Shown in pieces: positions 25,486 to 35,332 of a stretch of 64,000 nt of DNA. Made by a program: the position numbers and the translations under genes. A model generated the notes under the pieces. That model worked only from the letters and a program-made list of their open reading frames with translations. It was not told the origin of the DNA and did no database searches. The stretch's first letter is position 1. Each line of letters starts with the position of its first letter. Source of the stretch: Acidobacteriota bacterium (GTDB taxonomy: Bacteria; Acidobacteriota; Terriglobia; Bryobacterales; Bryobacteraceae); assembly GCA_947470805.1 (NCBI GenBank), contig CANIVU010000003.1, positions 62,001 to 126,000 on the forward strand, written 5' to 3'.

Positions 25486-26601
25486 ATGCAATATTCCGAC
25501 AAACTCGACAATTTAGAAAAACGCTACGAAGAACTGAGCGCGCAGATGGCCGATCCGGCCATTATTTCGGACAACGAACTGTATCGCAAGACGGCCAAGG
25601 CCCAGCGCGATATGGAAGAAGTTGTGGTGAAGTATCGCGAGTATAAGGCGACGGCGGAGAACCTGAAGCAGGCGCAGGGGATGCTGCAGGAGAGCGACCC
25701 GGAGATCCGGGCGATGGCGCAAGAAGAAGTGGCGGCGATGGAGCCGCAACTGGTTTCGCTGGAAGACGAGTTGAAGTTTTTGTTGTTGCCGAAGGATCCG
25801 AACGACGATAAAAACTGCGTGCTGGAAATCCGCGCAGGTACGGGTGGCGACGAGGCGACGCTGTTTGCCAGCGAAGTTTTCCGCATGTATACGCGATACG
25901 CCGAAACGCTGAAGTGGCGCGTGGAAGTGACCGATGTGAGCGACAGCGAAGTGGGCGGCGTGAAGGAAGTGATCGCGCTGATCAGCGGGGATCGTGTGTA
26001 TAGCCGCATGAAGTATGAGAGCGGCGTGCATCGCGTGCAACGCGTGCCGCAGACGGAGACGCAGGGGCGGGTGCATACGTCGGCCATTACGGTGGCGATT
26101 ATGCCGGAAGCTGACGATGTGGAAGTGCACATCGAAGCCAAGGACCTGCGCATTGACACGTTCTGTTCGTCGGGGCCGGGTGGGCAGTCGGTGAACACGA
26201 CCTATTCGGCGGTGCGCATTACGCACTTGCCGACGATGACGGTGGTGTCGTGCCAGGACGAAAAATCGCAGATTAAGAATCGTGAAAAGGGCATGCGGGT
26301 ATTGCGATCGCGGTTGTATGAGTTGGAGTTGGAGAAGCAGCAGGCGCTGATTGGGGCGGAGCGGAAGAAGCAGGTGGGGTCGGGGGACCGCAGTGAGAAG
26401 ATCCGCACGTACAACTTCCCGCAGAACCGCGTGACGGACCACCGGATTGGGCTGACGCTGCACCAGTTGGACCTGGTGATGGAAGGAAAGCTGGATCCGT
26501 TTATCGACGGGTTGACGGCGTTCAATAACTCGGAGCGTTTGAAGCAGCAGGCCGAAGATGACCCTACGAACCGCGCTGGCGCAGGGCGCAAAGCTTCTTA
26601 A
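25486..26601 (+). CDS. prfA: Peptide chain release factor 1
   Basis: The 371-residue protein ends translation at UAA and UAG codons. The codon-recognition motif is of RF1 type (P-x-T: PQT in [15 protein letters not shown], near residue 190) and not the SPF of RF2. The catalytic GGQ loop is [10 protein letters not shown] (near 230), whose glutamine is the target of PrmC. The N-terminal helical domain ([18 protein letters not shown]) and C-terminal [20 protein letters not shown] are normal. Its 3' end overlaps the prmC start by 44 bases, so the factor and its modifying enzyme are made together. Confidence 0.98.
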   Translation: MQYSDKLDNLEKRYEELSAQMADPAIISDNELYRKTAKAQRDMEEVVVKYREYKATAENLKQAQGMLQESDPEIRAMAQEEVAAMEPQLVSLEDELKFLLLPKDPNDDKNCVLEIRAGTGGDEATLFASEVFRMYTRYAETLKWRVEVTDVSDSEVGGVKEVIALISGDRVYSRMKYESGVHRVQRVPQTETQGRVHTSAITVAIMPEADDVEVHIEAKDLRIDTFCSSGPGGQSVNTTYSAVRITHLPTMTVVSCQDEKSQIKNREKGMRVLRSRLYELELEKQQALIGAERKKQVGSGDRSEKIRTYNFPQNRVTDHRIGLTLHQLDLVMEGKLDPFIDGLTAFNNSERLKQQAEDDPTNRAGAGRKAS

Positions 26602-27382
26602 CGACGCTGGGATAGACTCGCCCCGATTGACGGCCGAGGTGTTGCTGGCGCATGCGCTGCGGCAGGAGCGGATCTATCTGGTGGCGCATTCCGAGGATGA
26701 GCTGACCGAGGTGGGGTGGATCCACTACGGACGGTATCTGCATGAGCGGATGAAGGGGAAGCCGACGCAGTACATTACGCGGCGGCAGGAGTTTTATGGG
26801 CGCGATTTTTATGTCGCGCCGGGGGTGTTGATTCCGCGGCCGGAGACGGAGTTGCTGGTTGAGAAGGTGTTGGGGGTGTTGCGCGCGGGGGACCGGGTTT
26901 TGGATGTGGGGGTGGGGTCCGGGTGCGTGGGGGTGACGCTGGCTCGGGAGGCAGCGGTGCGGGTTTTTGGGGTGGATATTTCGCCGGAGGCGTTGGCGAT
27001 TGCACGGCGGAATGCAGCTGGGCTGGTGGGGTTTGTTTTGGGGGATTTGTGTTCGGCGTTTGGGGATGAGTCGTTCGATGTTGTGGTTTCCAATCCGCCG
27101 TATGTGCCGGAGGGGGACCGGGCGGGGTTGGCGGTGGAGGTACGGGAGTGGGAGCCGGCAGGGGCGCTGTTTGCGGGGGTGGAGGGGTTGGATATTTACC
27201 GGCGGTTGATTCCGGAGGCTCGGCGGGTGTTGAAGCCGGGCGGTGTGTTGGCGTTTGAGTTTGGGTTTGGGCAGGCGGCGGCTATCGGCGAGTTGATGGC
27301 GGGGTGGGACGGGGTGGAGATTTTCGAGGATTTGGCGGGGATTCCACGGGTGGCGATGGGCCGGCGTTCATCTTCCGTTTAG
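26558..27382 (+). CDS. prmC: Release factor glutamine N5-methyltransferase
   Basis: The 274-residue enzyme methylates the glutamine of the GGQ loop of release factors using S-adenosylmethionine. It has the N-terminal five-helix recognition domain ([20 protein letters not shown]), then a Rossmann domain with [16 protein letters not shown] for SAM binding (near 112) and the family hallmark [12 protein letters not shown] (near 178). GARPGTQ-type start features are absent; the ATG at 26558 lies within prfA, 44 bases before its stop. Codons in the second half are extremely G-rich, as elsewhere on this strand. Confidence 0.96.
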   Translation: MTLRTALAQGAKLLNDAGIDSPRLTAEVLLAHALRQERIYLVAHSEDELTEVGWIHYGRYLHERMKGKPTQYITRRQEFYGRDFYVAPGVLIPRPETELLVEKVLGVLRAGDRVLDVGVGSGCVGVTLAREAAVRVFGVDISPEALAIARRNAAGLVGFVLGDLCSAFGDESFDVVVSNPPYVPEGDRAGLAVEVREWEPAGALFAGVEGLDIYRRLIPEARRVLKPGGVLAFEFGFGQAAAIGELMAGWDGVEIFEDLAGIPRVAMGRRSSSV

Positions 27383-27406
27383 GTTCCCCTGTGTAGTGTT
27401 GGCGTA

Positions 27407-28615
27407 GTGAACACTTTGCGCCAGTTGGTTTTTGTGATGATGCTTGGGCCGATGGCGCAGGCGTTGACGCTGCAGGAGGCGCTGGAGCAGGGACTGGCGG
27501 CGCATGCGCTGCTGGAATCTGCCGAGGCGCGGATACGGGGGGCGGAAGGGCTGGCGGCGCAGTCGGCCCTGAAGCCCAACCCGCGGTTGTTCCTGCAGTC
27601 GGAGAATGCCCGGGCGTGGGGGCGGCCGGGGTTTCAGTATGGGCAGGATGCGGACTCGTTTCTGTATGCGTCGCAGGTGATTGAGACGGGCGGGAAGAGG
27701 GTGGCGCGGGTGGCGGCGGCGCAGGCGGGGGTGCAGCGGACGGCGGCCGAGCGGGACGCGCTGCGGTGGCAGTTGGCGGGGCGGATCGGGGCTGCGTATT
27801 GGACGGCGGCGGGGGCGGCGCGGTATCGGGAGGCGTTCGCGGAGAGTCTGCGGAATTTTGAATTGACGGTGCAGTATCACCGGGACCGGGTGAAGGAAGG
27901 CGCGATGGCGGAGGTGGACCTGCTGCGCGTGCAACTGGAGTCCGAACGGTTGCGGGCGGCGTACCGGACGGCCGAGCAGGACGCGGTGACGGCGCGGATC
28001 CGGTTGTTCCGGGAGATGGGGATGGCCGATCAGCCGGGGGTGGGATTTTCAGAGCCGATGGACGTGTTGGCAACCGTTGAGAAGCCTGGCGATATGGTTG
28101 GGCAGAGACCAGATCTATTGCCGTACCGGAAGGCGATTCAGCAGGCGAACGCGAATGTGCGGCTGCAGCAATCGAATGCGAAACCGGACCCGGAGGTGCT
28201 GGCGGGCTACAAACGAACCAGCGGGTATAACACGTTGATCACGGGGGTACAGATCAACCTGCCGTTCCGGAACCGGAACGAGGGGAACATTGCGGCGGCG
28301 GCGGCGGACGTGACGGTGGCGACGGCGGCCGAGCGGGCGGCGGAGCGGGCGGCGCGGACCGAGGCAGAGGCCGCGTACACGAATTACCAGACGAGGCGCG
28401 AGTTGGTGACCGGTGCGCTGCCGGCGCTGCGGGAACGGGCGCGGGACATCGCGCGCATTTCCAACGCCGCCTACCGGGAGGGCGGGGCGGACCTGTTGCG
28501 GCTGTTGGACGCCGAACGGGGGCGCATTGAGGCCGATTTGCTGTACTTCCGGGCGATGACCGATTTCCACCTGGCTGTTGTTGAACTTCAATCCGCGTTA
28601 GGAATCCTGCGATGA
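27407..28615 (+). CDS. TolC/CzcC-type outer membrane efflux channel
   Basis: The 402-residue protein starts at GTG 27407 and carries a signal peptide (MNTLRQLVFVMMLGPMAQA). Two OEP repeats of long alpha-helices follow: LTLQEALEQGLAAHALLESA, QVIETGGKRVARVAAAQAGV in the first half, and QRPDLLPYRKAIQQANANVR, NLPFRNRNEGNIAAAAADV in the second. It would form a trimeric tunnel in the outer membrane for the RND pump encoded downstream. The stop overlaps the next start by four bases (28612-28615). The gene heads the five-gene efflux operon. Confidence 0.92.
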   Translation: MNTLRQLVFVMMLGPMAQALTLQEALEQGLAAHALLESAEARIRGAEGLAAQSALKPNPRLFLQSENARAWGRPGFQYGQDADSFLYASQVIETGGKRVARVAAAQAGVQRTAAERDALRWQLAGRIGAAYWTAAGAARYREAFAESLRNFELTVQYHRDRVKEGAMAEVDLLRVQLESERLRAAYRTAEQDAVTARIRLFREMGMADQPGVGFSEPMDVLATVEKPGDMVGQRPDLLPYRKAIQQANANVRLQQSNAKPDPEVLAGYKRTSGYNTLITGVQINLPFRNRNEGNIAAAAADVTVATAAERAAERAARTEAEAAYTNYQTRRELVTGALPALRERARDIARISNAAYREGGADLLRLLDAERGRIEADLLYFRAMTDFHLAVVELQSALGILR

Positions 28616-29772
28616 AACTACTGACTGTATTGCTGATCGCGCTGCTGATCGGGTGCGGTACGGCGCCGGCGCCACAGGCCGCGGCACCGCCGAAGGCGAA
28701 AGAGAATTTTGTTCAGTTTGATCCGGCGACGGTGGCCGAGTCGGGGATCAAGCTGGGGAAAGTGACGTCGCGGCCGCAGGCGGCGGCGATTCAAGCCAAC
28801 GGCCATTTGGTGGTGAACGAGGACGCCACGTGGCTGGTGGGAGCGTTGACCAGCGGGAAGATTATGCAGGTGCTGGCGAAGACGGGCGATCTGGTAAAGA
28901 CGGGTGAGGTATTGGCGTGGATGCACAGCGACGATGTGCACAATACGCGGGCGGTGTACCGGCAGAATCTGGACGAGTTGCAGCGGCGGAAAGTGCTGAG
29001 CGAACATGCGCGGCGGGTGCGGGACCGGACGCAGAGGCTGTTTGATTTGAAGGCTGCGTCGAAGGAACAGCTGGACGCGGCCGAGACGGAACTGCACAAC
29101 ACCGAGCACGCGGTGGCGACGGCGGAGATTGAAATTGCGAAGGAAAAGACGCATTTGACGGAGTTTCTGGAGGTACCGGTGGAGAGCGCGACGCAGGCGC
29201 TGATTCCGATCCGGGCGCCGGCGACGGGCACGGTGACCGACCGAATGGCGACCCTGGGCACGGTGGTGACGGCGGGTAATCATGTATTCACGCTGAGCAA
29301 CCTTTCGACACTGTGGATGCTGGCGGCGGTGAATGAGGCCGATTTGGCGGGCGTGCGCGTGGGGCAACCGGTGAAGGTGACGGTGAAGTCCTACCCGGGG
29401 GAGACGTTCCCGGCGCGGGTGATCAAACTGGGCGAGAAGCTGGACGCGACGACGCGCACACTGCAGGTGCGGGTGGCAGTGCCGAATCCGGGCGGGCGAC
29501 TGAAGCCGGAGATGTTTGCGAGCGCCGAGATTGCGGCGGCGGTTTCGCAGGAGGTAGCGGTGGTGCCGGAGGGCGCGGTGCAGGAGTTGGACGGGGCGAA
29601 GGTGGTGTTTGTTGAAACCAAGGCGGGCCACTACGAGCCGCGGAAGGTGACGGTGGGCGCGACGGCGGGCGGGTATCACGAGATCGTTTCCGGCGTGGCG
29701 GTGGGCGAGGCGGTTGTGACGCATGGCGCGTTTTTGCTGAAGAGCGAGATTCTACGGGACCCGACGGAATAG
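28612..29772 (+). CDS. RND efflux periplasmic adaptor lipoprotein (CzcB-type)
   Basis: The 386-residue protein starts with a lipoprotein signal ending in LLIGCG (cysteine at about residue 15). The order is: barrel-sandwich first half (AIQANGHLVVNEDATWLVGA, GKIMQVLAKTGDLVKTGEVL), a long helical hairpin (about 115-190, LDELQRRKVLSEHARRVRDR), the second lipoyl half (APATGTVTDRMATLGTVVTA), then beta-barrel and membrane-proximal domains (GAVQELDGAKVVFVETKAGH). It links the inner membrane pump to the outer membrane channel. No histidine-rich metal-binding tail is present, unlike classical CzcB. Confidence 0.93.
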   Translation: MKLLTVLLIALLIGCGTAPAPQAAAPPKAKENFVQFDPATVAESGIKLGKVTSRPQAAAIQANGHLVVNEDATWLVGALTSGKIMQVLAKTGDLVKTGEVLAWMHSDDVHNTRAVYRQNLDELQRRKVLSEHARRVRDRTQRLFDLKAASKEQLDAAETELHNTEHAVATAEIEIAKEKTHLTEFLEVPVESATQALIPIRAPATGTVTDRMATLGTVVTAGNHVFTLSNLSTLWMLAAVNEADLAGVRVGQPVKVTVKSYPGETFPARVIKLGEKLDATTRTLQVRVAVPNPGGRLKPEMFASAEIAAAVSQEVAVVPEGAVQELDGAKVVFVETKAGHYEPRKVTVGATAGGYHEIVSGVAVGEAVVTHGAFLLKSEILRDPTE

Positions 29773-29778
29773 GACACA

Positions 29779-32700
29779 GTGCTGAAATACTTGATCGACT
29801 TCTCGTTGGACAACCGGTGGCTGACGCTGATCGCGCTTTTGTTGATTGCAGGCGCGGGCATCTTTACGGCGTTGCGGATTCCGCTGGAGGCGTTTCCGGA
29901 CCTGACGAACAATCAGGTGGTGGTGATTACGGAGGCGCCGGCGTTGCCACCGACGGAGGTGGAACAACTGGTGACGTTTCCGATTGAATCGGCATTAATG
30001 GGGTTGCCGAAGACGGAGGGGATCCGGTCCATTTCGAAGCTGGGGCTGTCGATTGTCACGATTATCTTCGATGATTCTGTACCGACGTACTTTGCGCGGC
30101 AGTTGATCAACGAACGGCTGCAGGAGGTGCGCTCGCGCCTGCCGCAGGGGTTGGAGCCGACGCTGGGGCCGGTGGCGACGGTGTTTGGCGAGGTGTATCA
30201 GTACACGGTGGAGGGGAACAGCCAGTCCCTGATGGACAGGAAGACGCTGCACGACTGGGTGATCCGGTATCAGTTGCGGACGGTGCCCGGAGTGAACGAG
30301 GTGAACACGTGGGGCGGCGAATCGAAGCAGTTTTTGATTGAGGTGGACCCGCGGTCGTTACAGCGGTACGGGCTGACACTGCATGACGTTTTCAAGCGGG
30401 TGCAGGAGAATAACCGCAACTTTGGCGGCGGGTTTATTGAGCACAGCGAGGAGCAGTACACGGTGCGGGGGATGGGGCGCATTGAGGACGCCGAGGCGAT
30501 TGGGCAGATTGTGCTGTTGGCGCGGGCGGGGACGCCGGTGCTGGTGCGCGATGTGGCGACGATTGGGACGGGCGCCGTACCGCGGCAAGGGGCGACGCTG
30601 CGGGATGGGAAGGGCGAGACCGTATCGGGCATGGCGATCATGCTGAAGGGCGAGAACGGGCGGGATGTGATTGGACGGGTGAAGGCGCGGCTGGCGGCGC
30701 AGACGCTGCCGGCAGGGTTGAAGATTGTGCCGTTCTACGACCAGTCGGACGTGATTAACGGGACGATGAAGACGGTGGGGAAGAATCTGGTGGAGGCCGG
30801 GGCGCTGGTGATTGTGGTGCTGCTGCTGTTTTTGGGCAATGTGCGGGCGGCGCTGCTGGTGGCGCTGGTGATTCCGCTGTCGATGCTATTTGGGTTTATT
30901 GGCATGGCGGCGTATGGGATTTCGGCGAACCTGATGAGCCTGGGCGCAATTGATTTCGGGATGGTGGTGGACGGGGCGGTGGTGATGATGGAGAACTCCG
31001 TGCGGCACCTGGCGGATGGGAAACGGCACAACGTGTTGGACACGGTGCGGGCGGCGGCGCACGAGGTGGCGCGGCCGATTGTGTTCGCGGTGGCGATTAT
31101 TATCGCCGTGTATTTGCCGATTTTGACGCTGGAGGGGCTGGAGGGGCGGATGTTCCGACCGATGGCGATTACGGTGGTTTCGTTACTGTTGGGTTCGTTA
31201 TTGCTGGCGCTGACGGTAGTGCCGGTGTTGGCGACGTTTGCGCTGAAAGGGAAAGTGACCGAGCACCATGGCGGGTGGTATGAGCGGTTCCGGAAGCGCT
31301 ATATGCATTCGCTGCACCGGGCGTTCCATTACCGGCCGTATGTGCTGGCGGCGGGGGGCCTTTCGGTGGCGTTGGCGTTGGGGTCACTAACGTATTTAGG
31401 CACGGAGTTTATGCCGCGGCTGGACGAGGGATCGCTGCTGATTACGACGCGGAAGATGCCGGGGATCTCGCTGCCGGAATCGGTGAAGATCAGCCAGCGG
31501 ATTGAGAAGGCGATTCAGGAGTTTCCGGAGGTGACCGGGGTGGTGACGAAGCTGGGGCGGCCGGACCTGGCGACGGAGGCGATGGGGGTTTATGAGGCCG
31601 ATGTGTACGTGTTGTTGAAGCCGCGCGAGGAGTGGCCGGGCGGCGAGACGAAGCCGGCGTTGATTGAGAAGATGGCGGCGCGGCTGGAGCGGATTCGCGG
31701 GGTTTCCTACAACTTTACGCAGCCGATGGCGATGCGGTTGGACGAAGTCATTTCGGGCATCAAGGCCGATGTGGCGATTAAGATTTTCGGGGAGGATCCG
31801 AAGCAGCTGGAGCAGTTGGCGAACAAGGCGTTGGCGATTATTAATGCGGTGCCTGGGGCGGCTGATACGCAGGCTGAGATTCTGTTTGGCGTGCCGGAGT
31901 TGCACGTGCTGGTGGACCGGCCGGCGCTGGCGCGGGTGGGGCTGAACGTGACCGATGTGCAGGAGTTGTTGGATTCGACGACGGGCGGGGTGACGGTTTC
32001 GGAAGTGATTGAGGGGCAGCGGCGATTCCCGGTGGCGGTACGGCTGCCGGCGTCGTATCGGAACGATTTGAATAGCCTGGGGAACCTGGTATTGCAGGCG
32101 CCGGCTGGGGAACAGGTGCGGCTGAACCAGGTGACGAAGATCCATACAGACCGGGGGCCGGAGATTGTTTCGCGCGAGAAGGGACAGCGACGGATTGTAG
32201 TGCAGGCCAATGTGCGCGGCACCGACCTGGGGAGTTTTGTGAACGCGGCGCAGGCGGCGGTCCAGAAGCAGTTGACGCTGCCGCCGGGGTATTCGATTGA
32301 GTGGGGTGGGCAGTTTGAGAACCAGGAGCGGGCGTCGCACCGGCTGATGATTGTGCTGCCGATTTCGATCGCGATTATCTTCGGGCTGCTGTATGCCACG
32401 TTTGGTTCGGCGCCGCAGGGGATTCTGATTTTGATGAACGTGCCGTTCGCGCTGGTGGGCGGGATTGCGGCGTTGTGGCTGCGAGGATTGAATTTGAACG
32501 TGTCGGCATCGATCGGGTTTATCGCGTTGTTCGGCGTCGCGGTGTTGAACGGGATTGTGATGGTGAGCTACATCAACCGGCTGTGGGACGACGGAATGGA
32601 CGTGGAGAGCGCGGTGCATATCGGCGCGTCGATGCGGCTGCGGCCGGTGCTGATGACGGCATTTGTGGCGAGCCTGGGGTTTGTGCCGATGGCGTTTTCG

Positions 32701-32859
32701 ACGGCGATTGGGGCGGAGGTGCAGAGGCCGCTGGCGACGGTGGTGATTGGCGGATTGGTGACGTCGACGATTCTGACGCTGTATGTTCTGCCGCTGCTGT
32801 ATCCCTGGTTTGGCGGGCGGAAACGTACACTGGAGACGGGTGCGCATCCTACTCGTTGA
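29779..32859 (+). CDS. Heavy-metal efflux RND pump, CzcA-like
   Basis: The 1026-residue protein starts at GTG 29779 and fits the HME-RND family (CzcA/CusA/NccA). It has the two-fold repeat of six helices with large periplasmic loops. In helix 4 the proton-relay and metal motif reads AIDFGMVVDGAVVMMENSV, the DFG-x3-DGAVVM form I associate with divalent-metal pumps (Zn, Co, Cd, Ni) as opposed to the CusA form for Cu/Ag. TEFMPRLDEGSLLITTRKMP follows in the second loop, and TM12 closes with TLYVLPLLYPWF. It exports metal ions through the adaptor and channel encoded upstream. The regulator gene starts 20 bases before its end. Confidence 0.95.
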   Translation: MLKYLIDFSLDNRWLTLIALLLIAGAGIFTALRIPLEAFPDLTNNQVVVITEAPALPPTEVEQLVTFPIESALMGLPKTEGIRSISKLGLSIVTIIFDDSVPTYFARQLINERLQEVRSRLPQGLEPTLGPVATVFGEVYQYTVEGNSQSLMDRKTLHDWVIRYQLRTVPGVNEVNTWGGESKQFLIEVDPRSLQRYGLTLHDVFKRVQENNRNFGGGFIEHSEEQYTVRGMGRIEDAEAIGQIVLLARAGTPVLVRDVATIGTGAVPRQGATLRDGKGETVSGMAIMLKGENGRDVIGRVKARLAAQTLPAGLKIVPFYDQSDVINGTMKTVGKNLVEAGALVIVVLLLFLGNVRAALLVALVIPLSMLFGFIGMAAYGISANLMSLGAIDFGMVVDGAVVMMENSVRHLADGKRHNVLDTVRAAAHEVARPIVFAVAIIIAVYLPILTLEGLEGRMFRPMAITVVSLLLGSLLLALTVVPVLATFALKGKVTEHHGGWYERFRKRYMHSLHRAFHYRPYVLAAGGLSVALALGSLTYLGTEFMPRLDEGSLLITTRKMPGISLPESVKISQRIEKAIQEFPEVTGVVTKLGRPDLATEAMGVYEADVYVLLKPREEWPGGETKPALIEKMAARLERIRGVSYNFTQPMAMRLDEVISGIKADVAIKIFGEDPKQLEQLANKALAIINAVPGAADTQAEILFGVPELHVLVDRPALARVGLNVTDVQELLDSTTGGVTVSEVIEGQRRFPVAVRLPASYRNDLNSLGNLVLQAPAGEQVRLNQVTKIHTDRGPEIVSREKGQRRIVVQANVRGTDLGSFVNAAQAAVQKQLTLPPGYSIEWGGQFENQERASHRLMIVLPISIAIIFGLLYATFGSAPQGILILMNVPFALVGGIAALWLRGLNLNVSASIGFIALFGVAVLNGIVMVSYINRLWDDGMDVESAVHIGASMRLRPVLMTAFVASLGFVPMAFSTAIGAEVQRPLATVVIGGLVTSTILTLYVLPLLYPWFGGRKRTLETGAHPTR

Positions 32860-33526
32860 AGATGAACCGGACGCCGCCGCGCAACTGGCGCGGGGGTTGC
32901 GGGACCGCGCGTATGCGGTGGACATTGCGGCCGATGGGAACGCGGCGGTAGAGAAGGCGTATGTGAATTCGTACGACCTGATTCTGCTGGACCTGATGTT
33001 GCCGGGGAAGGACGGGATGGCGGTGTGCCGGGAGATCCGGGGGGCGGGGTCGGCGGTGCCGATTCTGATGCTGACGGCGCGGGGGGACACGGCGTCGCGG
33101 ATTCATGGGTTGGACGCGGGGGCGGATGACTACCTGGCCAAGCCGTTTGATTTGGACGAACTGCTGGCGCGGATGCGGGCGTTGCTGCGACGGGCGCCGG
33201 TGCTGCGGCAGACGGTGTTGCGGGTGGACGATTTGGAGATCGACACGCATTCGCACGTGGTGACGCGGGGCGGGCGGGCGATTGCGTTGACGGGGAAAGA
33301 GTATGCGCTGCTGGAGTATTTGGCCGGGCGGGAGGGGGCGGTGGTGGGGCGCGAGGAGATCAGCGAGCACGTGTGGGACGAGGCGTATGATCCGTTCTCG
33401 AATTTGATTGAAGTGTACATACAGCGGCTGCGGAAGAAGGTGGACGGCGAGGGCGCGGCGCGGCTGTTGCATACGCGGCGGGGCGAGGGATACCGGCTGG
33501 CGCGGGAGGAGGAGGGCGGTGACTAA
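32840..33526 (+). CDS. OmpR-family response regulator of the metal efflux operon
   Basis: The 228-residue product starts at GTG 32840, chosen because GGAG lies just upstream and VRILLVEDEPDAAAQL is the exact receiver start. The phosphorylation aspartate is in LILLDLMLPGKDG (near residue 51), and LTARGD and YLAKPF supply the switch threonine and lysine. The C-terminal winged helix (about 130-225) has ALTGKEYALLEYLAGREGAV and LIEVYIQRLRKKVD. It overlaps the pump gene by 20 bases and the kinase gene by 8, so it is made with them and probably controls the operon in response to metal. Confidence 0.95.
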   Translation: MRILLVEDEPDAAAQLARGLRDRAYAVDIAADGNAAVEKAYVNSYDLILLDLMLPGKDGMAVCREIRGAGSAVPILMLTARGDTASRIHGLDAGADDYLAKPFDLDELLARMRALLRRAPVLRQTVLRVDDLEIDTHSHVVTRGGRAIALTGKEYALLEYLAGREGAVVGREEISEHVWDEAYDPFSNLIEVYIQRLRKKVDGEGAARLLHTRRGEGYRLAREEEGGD

Positions 33527-34922
33527 CTCGTTCCGGTTCCGGCTGACGTTGTGGTGGGTGGGGGCGCTGGCGGTGTTGCTGGTGCTGTTCAGCCTGGGCG
33601 TGTATTCGATGCTGGCGGGGAGCGCGCGGGAGCGTTTTGACGCGACGCTGCGGGCGGCGGGCGAGGTGACGGCGTTGTCGGTGAACCACGAGATTGAGGA
33701 GCACCACGGGCGGACGGAGGGGGAGGCGTCGATCGGACTGGTGCTGCAGACGATGCACCGGGTGTCGTTTCCGCGGCAATCGATTGTGGTGTTTGAGGGG
33801 ATGCGGCAGGTGGCGGCGAAGCCGGGGATTGAGGGACTGGACACGGTGACGCCGGGGTTGGCGGTGGGGTTTCATGGCAACGGGGCGTACCGGATTGCGG
33901 TGTTTGAGACGGCGGTGCCGGCGTTGCGTTCGAAGTACACGATTGTGGTGAGCCAATCGGTGCGGACGCTGGAGGAGGAGTTGGCTGGGTTCCGGCGGGT
34001 GCTGTATTGGTGCGTGCCGATGGGGATTTTGTTCGCTTCGATTGGGGGGTATTTTTTGGCACGGCGGAACCTGGCGCCGATTGTGGCGATGACGGATGAG
34101 GTGAACCGGATTACTTCGCAGAACCTGCACCAACGGCTGGCGGTGGCGAATTCGAAGGATGAGTTGGGGCGGCTGGCGGGGACGTTTAACGAGTTGCTGG
34201 AGCGGTTGAACGCGTCGTTCGACGATCAGCGGCGGTTTATGGCGGATGCGTCGCATGAGTTGCGGACGCCGTTGTCGGTGGCGTTGACAGCGGCGCAGGT
34301 GAATCTGGACGGGGGGCCGCGGACGACGGCAGAGTACCAGGAGGCGCTGCGGATTGTGACCGAGCAGTTGCGGCGGCTGAAACGGATTGTGCAGGAGATG
34401 TTTTTGCTGGCGCAGGCCGATACCGGGGGATTTGTGCCGGTGGTGAGCTCGTTCTATTTGGACGAGTTGATTCAGGAGGCGGTGCGGGCGGCGCGGATTA
34501 TTGGGGATCCGTTGGGGGTGCGGGTGGTTGTGGAAGGGTTGGAGGAGGCGCCGATTTCGGGGGACGAGGGGTTGATCCGGCAGATGCTGTTGGCGCTGTT
34601 GGACAATGCCATTCGGCATACGCCGGCGGGGGGGCGGGTGACGGTGGGGTTAGTGCGGGAAGAGGGGACGTGGCGGGTGGAGGTGGCCGATACGGGGACG
34701 GGGATTCCGGAGGAGGATCAGCCTTATATTTTTGACAGGTTTTATCGGGCGAATAAGGCGAGGACGAGGGCGGCGGGGGGAGCGGGGTTGGGGTTATCGA
34801 TTGCTAGGTGGATTGCTACGTTGCATAAGGGGACTCTGTTGTTGACGGCTTCGAGTGGGGAGGGGACGGTGTTTACGGTGCGGTTGCCGGGGGTGGGTGG
34901 GGAGGAGGCTACACCTCGGTGA
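33519..34922 (+). CDS. Sensor histidine kinase (heavy-metal sensor type)
   Basis: The 467-residue product starts at GTG 33519 behind a GGAGGAGG stretch; upstream in-frame codons read as shadow of the regulator. Two transmembrane helices (about 8-31 and 158-178) bound a periplasmic domain. HAMP follows (LAPIVAMTDEVNRITSQNLH), then the phospho-histidine in FMADASHELRTPLSVALTAA (near residue 245), N box DNAIRHTPAGGR, G1 DTGTGIPEEDQP and GLGLSIARWIA. The arrangement matches CusS/CzcS-like sensors. It pairs with the regulator just upstream. The last 170 codons are unusually G-rich. Confidence 0.95.
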   Translation: MTNSFRFRLTLWWVGALAVLLVLFSLGVYSMLAGSARERFDATLRAAGEVTALSVNHEIEEHHGRTEGEASIGLVLQTMHRVSFPRQSIVVFEGMRQVAAKPGIEGLDTVTPGLAVGFHGNGAYRIAVFETAVPALRSKYTIVVSQSVRTLEEELAGFRRVLYWCVPMGILFASIGGYFLARRNLAPIVAMTDEVNRITSQNLHQRLAVANSKDELGRLAGTFNELLERLNASFDDQRRFMADASHELRTPLSVALTAAQVNLDGGPRTTAEYQEALRIVTEQLRRLKRIVQEMFLLAQADTGGFVPVVSSFYLDELIQEAVRAARIIGDPLGVRVVVEGLEEAPISGDEGLIRQMLLALLDNAIRHTPAGGRVTVGLVREEGTWRVEVADTGTGIPEEDQPYIFDRFYRANKARTRAAGGAGLGLSIARWIATLHKGTLLLTASSGEGTVFTVRLPGVGGEEATPR

Positions 34923-35002
34923 CTGCGAGGGTCAGGTAGTTGGCCGACTCGTTCCTCTTGTGTTCGGAAGGGTCCAACGGGCTCGTCAGCACCCTATTGC
35001 CC

Positions 35003-35332
35003 TCATGGCTGAAACAATGGTGCTTCGGCAACGATCCAGAAATTGTTTGGATATCCAAACGAAAAGGTGGCGCTCTGACGAACCCTAGACGCCCCCTCCA
35101 AGTCGAAATGGAAAATCAGTCGAACGATCTTCCCTGCGCAGTCGGCCCGAAACTTCGCTTCTCGAACGACCTTTAAGACGAGTTCGCCTAAGAGGTGATT
35201 GGCGTTGGAATACGTCGAAGTTGCATCCGTCTCAACCTTCGCCACCTTGCCGCCAGTTGTGAGGAAGATGGCAGCGGTAATCGTTCCTTGAATTCGAGCT
35301 TGCGTTACCAACAGTGGGTAGAGTGGAACTTG
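35003..35332 (-). pseudogene. Remnant of a TonB-type energy transducer gene (C-terminal domain)
   Basis: Read leftward from about 35332 to a TGA at 35003-35005, about 109 residues resemble a TonB C-terminal domain as found in acidobacterial transducers: VPLYPLLVTQARIQGTI at the start (compare the common YPP-A-R-IQG-V pattern), GGKVAKVETDA, a helix with LVLKVVREAKFRADC, and KIVRLIFHFDLEG. No start codon or N-terminal membrane part remains. The similarity stops at the point (35330-35345) where the recombinase on the other strand becomes recognisable. I read it as a gene cut by that insertion. The call rests on pattern memory, not on an alignment. Confidence 0.5.
35045..35060. repeat. Perfect 16-base palindrome
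   Basis: GTTTGGATATCCAAAC is fully self-complementary. It lies inside the TonB-like remnant, about 150 bases before the recombinase frame opens. It may be chance, an operator, or part of a recombination site. Confidence 0.3.
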
